This document shows positions 1 through 7,435 of a stretch of 64,000 nucleotides of DNA, one piece after another. Both the position numbers and the translations under genes were made by a program. Each line of letters opens with the position of its first letter. The first letter of the stretch is position 1. The notes below the pieces were generated by a model. The model saw nothing but the letters and a program-made list of their open reading frames with translations, had not been told where the DNA came from and made no database searches. Source of the stretch: Spartinivicinus ruber (GTDB lineage: Bacteria > Pseudomonadota > Gammaproteobacteria > Pseudomonadales > Zooshikellaceae); contig NZ_CP048878.1 in the NCBI RefSeq assembly GCF_011009015.1, positions 2,021,001 through 2,085,000 on the forward strand. The letters are read 5' to 3'.

Positions 1-1
1 T

Positions 2-412
2 TTTTCAATCGAAGGCCGACTACCCTTTTTGGATCACCAACTATTTACATTTGCTGCAGGATTGAGTACTGAAAGCAAACTTAATAGCTTGAATACTAAG
101 CAAGTTTTGCGTGAAAGTTTAGCTGGTGTATTGCCAAGTGCCATCATCAATAGGCAAAAACATCCATTTATTGCACCACCTATCTTGAGCGGATTGAGCT
201 ACTCGCGTTATGAAAGAATTATTGATTGTTTATCAACCGAATCATTTAAGTATAACCCTGTGTTTGATCAAGCAAAAGTATTACGCTGGCTAAAGGAAGG
301 GTGGGTAGCTCCTGTGTCCGAGCAAAAACGGCGAGACCCTGTTTTAATGATGCTACTGTCATTTGCTGCACTACAAAATCGTTTTAAATTAACTGATATG
401 GAGCTATGTTAG
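2..412 (+). CDS. Asparagine-synthase-like amidotransferase, C-terminal end (partial)
   Basis: The gene enters from the left edge; the open frame runs from base 2 without an upstream stop, so the real start lies outside. The visible 136 residues read EGRLPFLDHQLFTFAAGLS, the signature of the synthetase half of class B asparagine synthases, then VLPSAIINRQKHPFIAPP, matching the family's conserved 'LP..I..R.K..F..P' stretch. The family activates a carboxylate with ATP and transfers ammonia from glutamine; the N-terminal glutaminase and the ATP-binding SGGxDS motif would lie upstream. The stop overlaps the next start by 7 bp, so it is translationally linked to the methyltransferase. In this operon it may amidate or cyclise an intermediate rather than make asparagine (inference). 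Confidence 0.82.
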   Translation, partial: FSIEGRLPFLDHQLFTFAAGLSTESKLNSLNTKQVLRESLAGVLPSAIINRQKHPFIAPPILSGLSYSRYERIIDCLSTESFKYNPVFDQAKVLRWLKEGWVAPVSEQKRRDPVLMMLLSFAALQNRFKLTDMELC

Positions 413-1185
413 TGTTTGGTTGCTCCCAAAAAAAATGGTGGTACCAGCTATACGACAAGAACTTAGCTGATATTTTGTTAGAAAATACTGACTCGCTAAA
501 TGCTAAAAAAATAATAAATTTTTTACAGCAGGAGCTTGGTTTACATTCTGGTCAGAAAGTTTTAGATCAATGTTGTGGCACTGGTCGGCTCGCATTGCAA
601 CTTGCGAAACAACATGAAGTAGTTGGTGTTGATATAGTCCCTGAATATATTGAGCTTGCAGCCAAAAAAGCCAATAAACATAAACTGGAAATACAGCTTT
701 ATTGTGATGATGCTTTTAACTTCGCTTTACCAAAGACAGCAGATGTAGCCATCAATTGGTGGACAAGTTTTGGCTATACGGCAGATGATAACCTTAACCT
801 ACAGATGATTAACCGAGCCTATGAATCTTTAAAAGTAGAGGGCCATTTTGCCTTGGACTTTATGAATGTGCCTAAGCTATATCGAGATTTTCAAGCTGAT
901 GTGATGACAAAAATCAAAAGGAATAATAACTGTGAGGAACTTGTGCTTGTTCGGCATAGTGAGATCGACTTTGAGCATGATATTCTCAAAAAAGATTGGT
1001 ACTACTTTATAGAAGAAGGTGAACGTGTTCATTATCAGAGTGAAGTAAAGTTGTATTCTCCTGCTCAACTGATGTCATTATTTGAAGTGGCTGGCTTTTC
1101 TCGGGTGAGATTATTTGGTGATGTTGATGGGCAGCCATTGTCGTTGGATAGTCCAAGGTGCATTGTAGTAGGACAGCGGCTATGA
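406..1185 (+). CDS. Class I SAM-dependent methyltransferase
   Basis: 259 residues. The SAM-binding motif I VLDQCCGTGRLALQLA lies near residues 52-67, followed by VVGVDIVPEYIELA with the acidic residue that contacts the SAM ribose, so the Rossmann fold is clear. A C-terminal segment (RVHYQSEVKLYSPAQLMSLFEVAGF) is typical of small-molecule methyltransferases. The start overlaps the preceding stop by 7 bp and the stop overlaps the next start as ATGA, so the gene sits in a compact operon. Substrate is not readable; by context it is an intermediate of the peptide-type pathway encoded around it. No damage is seen in this gene. Confidence 0.85.
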   Translation: MLVFGCSQKKWWYQLYDKNLADILLENTDSLNAKKIINFLQQELGLHSGQKVLDQCCGTGRLALQLAKQHEVVGVDIVPEYIELAAKKANKHKLEIQLYCDDAFNFALPKTADVAINWWTSFGYTADDNLNLQMINRAYESLKVEGHFALDFMNVPKLYRDFQADVMTKIKRNNNCEELVLVRHSEIDFEHDILKKDWYYFIEEGERVHYQSEVKLYSPAQLMSLFEVAGFSRVRLFGDVDGQPLSLDSPRCIVVGQRL

Positions 1186-2039
1186 TCAACATTATTACTC
1201 ATGATTATGTTGTTACAAACAATGAAGTATGGAGGAGCAGTCTATATCAAGGGGAAATATATAAGCTACCCGCCAATCAAACTTCGCTTGACCTAGTGAA
1301 TTCTGTTCAGCAATTATTATTGGAAACATTTAAGGTTGATGTGTTTGGTTTTAGTGAGTTGGTAAATATCCATAGCCTATTATCTGAAGCTGATTTTTTT
1401 GCTGGTATGAAGTGCATTCGACGTAAACTTTTTGAACAACAAAAATATAATGGGCTATTGTCAGATTTCTTGTTAAGTTTGGGTTTTAAGTCAGGTGAGG
1501 TGGCTTTTTAACCACTTAGGCTACGTGCTATTCGCCATAATGTACATCTCCCAGAGCAAGCAAAAGCAGTTTATTATCTCTATCGAGATACTTGGTATGG
1601 GCATGGTCAAAGTGTAATTGTTGGTTGGTTGCCTTTACATGATCAAGCCAGCCATCAAACATTTGAAATTTATCCAGATTGGTTTAGCCAGTCTGTACCA
1701 AACAATTCTGAAGTATTTAACTATGACCAATGGCGTAGTGGTAATAATCATAAAATAATTGGCTGGCAAAAAAAAGATACTGGTTTGTCGGCTGTTTATC
1801 CCCAATCTACGACAGATGTAATATTAGGAAAGCGAATAAATATTTGCTGTAAGCAAGCTGAAGTTTTATTTTTTTCTGGTGCGCACTATCACCGTACACT
1901 TAAGCAAACACGTAACCTGTCACGTTTTAGTATTGACTTTCGCTTAGTTTATTTGATAGATGAACAACAGCACTTGGGTGCGCCAAATGTTGATAATCGT
2001 TCCCATGGTGCTGCTTTACAAGATTATATTAGGCTATGA
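1182..2039 (+). pseudogene. Fe(II)/2-oxoglutarate-type dioxygenase split by in-frame TAA
   Basis: Two open segments, 1182-1508 and 1512-2039, are in the same frame, separated only by TAA at 1509-1511. Reading through gives about 285 residues: GEVAF-stop-PLRLRAIRHN, then YRDTWYGHGQS, IVGWLPLHDQ, and near the C terminus SGAHYHRTLK and SRFSIDFRLV. The last two fit the second iron-binding His and the 2-oxoglutarate-binding Arg of phytanoyl-CoA-dioxygenase-like enzymes. In relatives as I remember them the first motif is HRDTW, so the first iron ligand may be Tyr here. Start ATG 1182 overlaps the methyltransferase stop as ATGA. The reading is a nonsense mutation or sequencing error; recoding is less likely. 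Codons after the stop keep a coding look, so the lesion would be recent. Confidence 0.75.
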
Positions 2040-4558
2040 TCAGCTTATTTTATCAGCAAGTACTGGCCCATCCTGAAAGATTAGCTTTAGTTATTGGTGG
2101 GTTTAAACTGACTTATTATGAACTATGGAATCAGGCCAATACCATAGCCTGTTTTTTAAAACAGCAGGGTGTTAAGCCGGGGCAGGTCATAGGTTTACAC
2201 TTGTCTAAAAGCAATAACTTGGTTGTTAATCAACTAGCTTGTTGGTTAGTAGGAGCTGCTTTTATGCCGCTTCCACCGGACTGGCCAGTCAAAAGAAAAC
2301 AGCAATTTCTCATTTATTCTCAAGCAGTTGGTATTATTACCGATTCAATTGTAATTGATTTAATGAATAATGGTATTAAACAGTGGCTGGTTGTTAATAT
2401 TGATAATGGGAAAAATAGTGTTACAAATAATAGTTATAGAGAACCGCTCTCAAGTGATATAGCGTATGTGATTTTTACTTCAGGGTCTAGTGGTGAACCC
2501 AAAGGAGTTTTAGTGCCATTTGCTGGTTTGCCTGCTGTTATTACCCAACAAATCGACTTTACTCAGCTAAAACCCGGTGAACGTTGTTTATGGCTTCATC
2601 ATCCTGGTTTTGATGCTTCAATTGCCGATATTTGGGTAACTTTATTAGCAGGAGCAACTTTAATTGCTGATAATAATATATCACCTGACAAACTATTGCA
2701 GTTTATTGCAGATAATAATATTAACTATGTTGATTTGCCTGCTGTGCTATTATCTACCCTTGATATTCAATTGGCTCCGAATTGTTTGCATACTCTGTTA
2801 GTGGGTGGAGAAGTTTGTGACTTTGAAGCATTACGCAATTGGGGACAGTTAAAACGTTTGGTGATCGCTTATGGTCCTTCAGAAACAACAATCTGTAGTA
2901 GTATGTATTTGGTATCAGGCAAAGAGTCAGCTGCTAACTGGATTGGTCAACCACTAAAACACCTACAGTATTGGGTGGTGGATGATCAGTTGCAACCAGT
3001 ATCTCCAGGGCAACAGGGTGAACTGTTAATTACTGGTTTAGGTGTTGCTGTAGGTTATTTAAATGGCAATAGAAGTATTAGGCGGTTTGTTCAATTTAAA
3101 GGACGAAAAGGGTATCGAACAGGTGATTTAGTACGTCAGGTTGAGCAAAACTTTCAGTTTTTAGGAAGACTCGATCGTCAATTCAAACTGTATGGTCAAT
3201 TAATTTGTCCTGAAGAAATTGAGCAGATGTTGTTACGCTATGCTTATGTATCGGAAGCTTATGTCTTTAAATATAAACAACAACTAGTCGCTGCTGTTGC
3301 ACCTGAGTTGGATTATAAGTTGCTGCAGGCTTGGTTATTAAAACGATTTCCCCAATGGATGTGTCCTCAGCAATGGCTGCTGCTGCCAAAGTTACCCAGA
3401 AGTCAAAACCAAAAAATCAGTCAAGCAGAACTTGTTAGTGGCTATGAGCAACAACAACTTAAAACACCTGCTTGTCCTGAACTCACACTGATTCGACAGG
3501 TGTTGCAGCAACCTGCCATTCAGCTTGAAGATAATTTACAAAAATGGTCACTCAGCTCAATGCAATGGTTAGAATTATTAATGGGACTAAAGCGATTGGG
3601 TTTACAAATATCTTATCAGCAATTATTGAAAAATGTATCCATAAAGGCAATTACTGAGTGGTATAGTATACAACGTAAGAATCGCCCTGAAGGTGTAACT
3701 AATAATAGTAACGGGATAAGTGCTGATTTGTTAAATCAAATGTTACTACAATACCCCGTTATTAAGCTAACCACGAAAAAAAAACAGTATAATGCTGTAT
3801 TATTAACTGGCGCTACAGGGTTGTTAGGGGCTGAATTACTTAGTTTATTGAGTTTGCAAGAACGAACTATTTATTGTCTGGTGCGTGGTGATAAATCAAG
3901 GCTGTATCAACATTGTCAAAATCAAGGAGTAAATATTAATTGGAGTAGGGTGGTAATCTTAGCAGGAGATATTTGTCAGCCATACCTAAACTTAACTAAA
4001 AGAGAATGGACGACGGTTGCTGAACAAGTCAGTGATATTTACCTCTGTGCGGCAGATACCAGTCTGCTAAAAGACTATCAGCAATTACAAAAAACGAATG
4101 TTACTGGTACCTATTATGTATTGCAATTAATGGCAACAGGTAACATCAACCAAGGTGCTTTACCAATTAAAGATTGGTTTAACTCCCGTTTACTGTTAAA
4201 GCCAGATTTTAGTCAATTGCCTGCCAATGTCTGTGTTGATTTTACTCCAGTTAACTATGCTGCAAAATTAATGTTGGGTATTAGCCAGCAAAGTGAGTCG
4301 GGCACTTTTCATATTTGCAATTCCAATCCTGTGTTAGCAAGTGATTTAGCATTACTGATTGGTGCTCAATCAAACAATCGAAGCCAGCTTATTTGGCAGC
4401 CTGAAAACCCTACGGATCCCTTGCGTTTATTTAAAATGACAAATATGAAAATAGTGTCGGATGTTACTGATCACTATGCTCAAGTATTAAAGTTAGCTTT
4501 TCCTATAGTAGATAATAATTATCTGCAAGTATATTTGGAATCTTTATGGCAACAGTAA
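2036..4558 (+). CDS. NRPS-like adenylation-carrier-reductase protein with shortened reductase
   Basis: 840 residues. The adenylation domain (about 1-460) shows core motifs VIFTSGSSGEPKGV, FDASIADIW (Asp that binds the amino group of amino acids), YGPSETT, YRTGDLV, GRLDRQFKLYG and an A10-like LPRSQNQKIS. A carrier-like domain (about 480-560) has a candidate phosphopantetheine Ser in SLSSMQWLELL, but the usual GGDS/GxDS context is poor. A thioester-reductase domain begins near 585 with LLTGATGLLGAE (NADPH binding) and continues to TNVTGTYYVLQL near 690. It then jumps to a C-terminal part (DWFNSRLLLKP...FTPVNYAAKL). The reductase has about 250 residues instead of nearly 400, and no YxxxK pair is present. 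There is no condensation domain. ATGA overlap with the upstream gene. Intact versions release an amino aldehyde or alcohol; this one is probably impaired. Confidence 0.85.
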   Translation: MISLFYQQVLAHPERLALVIGGFKLTYYELWNQANTIACFLKQQGVKPGQVIGLHLSKSNNLVVNQLACWLVGAAFMPLPPDWPVKRKQQFLIYSQAVGIITDSIVIDLMNNGIKQWLVVNIDNGKNSVTNNSYREPLSSDIAYVIFTSGSSGEPKGVLVPFAGLPAVITQQIDFTQLKPGERCLWLHHPGFDASIADIWVTLLAGATLIADNNISPDKLLQFIADNNINYVDLPAVLLSTLDIQLAPNCLHTLLVGGEVCDFEALRNWGQLKRLVIAYGPSETTICSSMYLVSGKESAANWIGQPLKHLQYWVVDDQLQPVSPGQQGELLITGLGVAVGYLNGNRSIRRFVQFKGRKGYRTGDLVRQVEQNFQFLGRLDRQFKLYGQLICPEEIEQMLLRYAYVSEAYVFKYKQQLVAAVAPELDYKLLQAWLLKRFPQWMCPQQWLLLPKLPRSQNQKISQAELVSGYEQQQLKTPACPELTLIRQVLQQPAIQLEDNLQKWSLSSMQWLELLMGLKRLGLQISYQQLLKNVSIKAITEWYSIQRKNRPEGVTNNSNGISADLLNQMLLQYPVIKLTTKKKQYNAVLLTGATGLLGAELLSLLSLQERTIYCLVRGDKSRLYQHCQNQGVNINWSRVVILAGDICQPYLNLTKREWTTVAEQVSDIYLCAADTSLLKDYQQLQKTNVTGTYYVLQLMATGNINQGALPIKDWFNSRLLLKPDFSQLPANVCVDFTPVNYAAKLMLGISQQSESGTFHICNSNPVLASDLALLIGAQSNNRSQLIWQPENPTDPLRLFKMTNMKIVSDVTDHYAQVLKLAFPIVDNNYLQVYLESLWQQ

Positions 4559-5568
4559 CTATTACAACCCACAATATTAAGCATGGTTTGGTGTTGGGTA
4601 AATTTTATCCACCACATGTCGGGCATCAATATTTAATTGCCTTTGCTAATGCCTATGTTGATGAGTTAACTGTAGTGGTAGAGGCTATGCCAGAAGAACA
4701 GATACCTGCAAGTCTGCGCATTGAATGGCTGCAATCGTTATTTGGTGGGGTCAAATTTTTATTGCTGGAGGAATATAATCCACAAGACCCAGGAGAAACG
4801 TCACAATTTTGGCAGATTTGGCAAAACAGTTTAATGAGGCTGTTGCCTCAGGCACCTGATGTTGTATTTGCATCAGAGCGTTACGGAGAACCATTAGCTG
4901 ACTGTTTGGGGGCAGTGTTTGTACCTGTTGATCCAAGCCGTCAGCTAAACCCAATATCTGCCACTCAAATTAGGGAAAACCCTTATCTAAACTGGCAGTA
5001 TTTACCTGAGCCAGTTAAAAATTATTATCGCAAGCAAGTGTGTATTTGTGGGCCAGAAAGCACGGGCAAAAGCACTTTAAGTGAGTGGTTGGCACAGGAG
5101 ATAGATTCACGCTATCCAGGGAGTGACAGCTTCGTACCTGAATATGCCCGAACATTTTTAGAACATCACCATGCTGAACTAACGACAGAGGATTTAGTAA
5201 CAATTGCTAAAGGCCAGGCAGCCAGTGAACAGATACTTAAAAGCCGAGCAGGTCCATTGCAGATTATAGATACTGGTGTAATTGCTTCTAAAGTATGGAG
5301 TGAGTTTTTATTTAACTGTAGTACATCAACCCTTGATGTACTTTTTCAGCAAGCTCAATATGACTTATATTTGTTGTGTTATCCTGATGTTCCTTGGGTG
5401 AAAGATGCTATGCGTTATTTACCTGAACAAGGCCAAGCATTTTTTGATCGCATACAATGCTTATTAATGAGTGATGAAAGGAAGCAAGTAGTTGTAATCA
5501 GAGGAAATTGGCAGCAAAGGCAGGAGATGGCATTAAAAGCTCTATTAAAACTGGTATTAAATCACTGA
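4546..5568 (+). CDS. nadR: NadR-like NMN adenylyltransferase / ribosylnicotinamide kinase
   Basis: 340 residues with both catalytic halves of NadR and no N-terminal helix-turn-helix, so it is an enzyme without the repressor domain. The nucleotidyltransferase half has GKFYPPHVGH (about 17-26) and ISATQIR (about 136-142). The kinase half has a P-loop GPESTGKST (about 169-177). The family makes NAD from NMN and NMN from nicotinamide riboside. The start overlaps the end of the reductase gene by 13 bp in another frame, and this is the last gene of the operon. That position is unusual for a salvage enzyme: it may simply be transcribed with the cluster, or it may supply or modify a nicotinamide nucleotide for it (inference). 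Some starts inside, near residue 13, are possible. Confidence 0.88.
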   Translation: MATVTITTHNIKHGLVLGKFYPPHVGHQYLIAFANAYVDELTVVVEAMPEEQIPASLRIEWLQSLFGGVKFLLLEEYNPQDPGETSQFWQIWQNSLMRLLPQAPDVVFASERYGEPLADCLGAVFVPVDPSRQLNPISATQIRENPYLNWQYLPEPVKNYYRKQVCICGPESTGKSTLSEWLAQEIDSRYPGSDSFVPEYARTFLEHHHAELTTEDLVTIAKGQAASEQILKSRAGPLQIIDTGVIASKVWSEFLFNCSTSTLDVLFQQAQYDLYLLCYPDVPWVKDAMRYLPEQGQAFFDRIQCLLMSDERKQVVVIRGNWQQRQEMALKALLKLVLNH

Positions 5569-5782
5569 GTTAAATATCTATTTATCACTTTAATAGTAGG
5601 CATATTCAGCAACTAATAAGGAAATAGAGCAAGCAGCTAAAGCAGAATAGCTCATTATACTTAAGATATTTACAAAAATTTGTGAATGAAGTTATGCTGA
5701 CTTTCTTTGGCTAGGGATTTATACGTATTGATATGATTGAATGGTGAAGATAATTTCAATTTAATAACATGAGGATATAAAA

Positions 5783-6592
5783 ATGCATTGTAGATTGAGT
5801 GTATTGTTGACTATTTGGGCTTCAATGCCTGTATTTGCTAGCCCGGTACAAATTAACAGTAGTCATAATTATATTGGTGAGCAGGTTACAGTAAAACTCG
5901 AATTGGAAAGTAAGAAAAAAATACCTATAGAGATTACTATTAAACAGCTTAAGACAAAAGATGAAAAATCAAATAAAACATATAAAATCCAATATCCAGC
6001 CATTTTCCACTCTAGCTTAGAGGTTAAAAAACTAAATGATTGTAGTAAAGAATTTAGCCATAAAATAGGTAATCATTTATTAAATGTTGTAACCAAGCAA
6101 TTAAATATTGAAACGAATCGCGTAGTTAAGTATGAATGCCCTGCTTATCATGTTGAAGTGACTGGGCAAAAGCGGGATTTTTATGGGAAGTATATGCCAA
6201 TATACAGTCTTTCAAGTGCTTTTACGAGTGAAAGTGTGATACTTGAAAAAAATGGCATTGATATTTATACATATGAAAAGCTATATAGTGTAATTGGGAA
6301 CAGTAAGCGTCAAGGATACTGTGCAAGTAATATTTCTCCAGATATGAAAATAAGTACAGGCTCTTCTTATGAAGAGGATGCAACGTTGATCAAAATACAA
6401 CCCTCTTTTATTGTGGAGTTGAGTGAAAACAGCTGTCTTGAGCTGAAAAATAATAAGTTTGTTTTTAAGGAGTATTTCTATAGTACTCCAGGCGATAGGT
6501 ATGACTCCACCGAGGTGTTAGAAGTGGCTGAAAAAAATGTAAGGGATGAAGTAGAGAAGTTGCTGCCTTTTTTTCAAGTTCAAGAGAGTTAA
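5783..6592 (+). CDS. Hypothetical secreted protein
   Basis: 269 residues that I do not recognise. The N terminus MHCRLSVLLTIWASMPVFAS is a signal peptide with likely cleavage after FAS, so the protein is periplasmic or exported. The mature part is Lys/Glu-rich and beta-like, with Cys residues (KLNDCSKEF, YECPAYH, GYCASN, NSCLEL) that could form disulfides. The start is well supported: GAGG lies 8 bases upstream (5771-5774). It stands alone, 214 bp after the NadR-like gene and just before the tRNA cluster, which is on the other strand. Codon use is AT-rich like the neighbours. Confidence 0.7.
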   Translation: MHCRLSVLLTIWASMPVFASPVQINSSHNYIGEQVTVKLELESKKKIPIEITIKQLKTKDEKSNKTYKIQYPAIFHSSLEVKKLNDCSKEFSHKIGNHLLNVVTKQLNIETNRVVKYECPAYHVEVTGQKRDFYGKYMPIYSLSSAFTSESVILEKNGIDIYTYEKLYSVIGNSKRQGYCASNISPDMKISTGSSYEEDATLIKIQPSFIVELSENSCLELKNNKFVFKEYFYSTPGDRYDSTEVLEVAEKNVRDEVEKLLPFFQVQES

Positions 6593-6658
6593 CTGAAATT
6601 AACTCTATGATTTGAAAATCTTTTGTGGGGAAAGGGCAACTTGTGAAAACAATAAAAT

Positions 6659-6735
6659 TGGTAGCGGGGGCTGGATTTGAACCAACGGCCTTCGGGTTAT
6701 GAGCCCGACGAGCTACCAAGCTGCTCCACCCCGCA
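6659..6735 (-). tRNA. Initiator tRNA-Met (CAT), copy 1
   Basis: 77 nt including an encoded CCA. The anticodon stem-loop TCGGGCTCATAACCCGA has the three G-C pairs that mark bacterial initiator tRNAs, and the 1:72 position is unpaired (U1/U72), another initiator hallmark. Body and stems match the canonical initiator cloverleaf, with a GAGC/GCTC D stem. This copy differs from the other two: the D loop reads AGCTTGG rather than AGTCTGG, and the T loop is TTCAAAT, as in the Escherichia coli initiator, rather than TTCGAAT. It is the promoter-distal member of the minus-strand cluster. Confidence 0.95.
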
Positions 6736-6772
6736 CCGATAAATAACACTTTTATTCATATAAAATGAATAA

Positions 6773-6849
<77 letters not shown>

Positions 6850-7116
6850 CCAACGTTATGAGGGTGCTGATCATATTGGCTGCAAGTATTTATGTCAACC
6901 TTTTTTGAAAATAGGTTGTAGGTTTTAAGCCATTTTCTTTAAAAATCTCTGTTGTTACATAGTCAACAGTAAGAAAGCGACTATGCCTCATAAAAGATAA
7001 TATTTCAGTACAGAGACTGAGATTAAAAGGTAACAATACTGAGTTAGATGAGAAATAACACAATTAGTGTGTAGGAGATTGAGCTAGAACAACTTCGTTT
7101 CAAGGAAATACAGCAA

Positions 7117-7146
7117 TAAAAAAAGCCATCCTATTTGGATAGCTTT
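7117..7146 (-). terminator. Rho-independent terminator after tRNA copy 3
   Basis: On the minus strand AAAGCTATCC / GGATGGCTTT forms a 10-position stem with one mismatch around an AAATA loop and runs into seven T. It lies 9 bp downstream of tRNA copy 3, so that copy is likely a separate transcript from copies 1 and 2. Confidence 0.8.
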
Positions 7147-7154
7147 ATACTAAA

Positions 7155-7231
<77 letters not shown>

Positions 7232-7435
7232 TCAATATGGGGCTATACTAAAGACATTACAATTGAATGTCAACACAGATAGCTATAATTAAAAAAATGA
7301 TCGGTAAATAGTCAGCTTTGAAGTGCTGATCTTTACTGCTCAAGAAGTAGTTATTGTAGCGGCCTTTTTATAGGTAATAGCAATTTTTGGCAAGGACAAA
7401 GAAGCTGATAATGCTCAGGGCTAGAGCAAAAGACT

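Noticed and set aside
6465-6749. 94-codon minus-strand frame across tRNA copy 1
   Set aside because: It overlaps the tRNA and the 3' end of the secreted-protein gene, and its peptide (ARRAHNPKAVGSNPAPA) is the usual translation of a tRNA gene.
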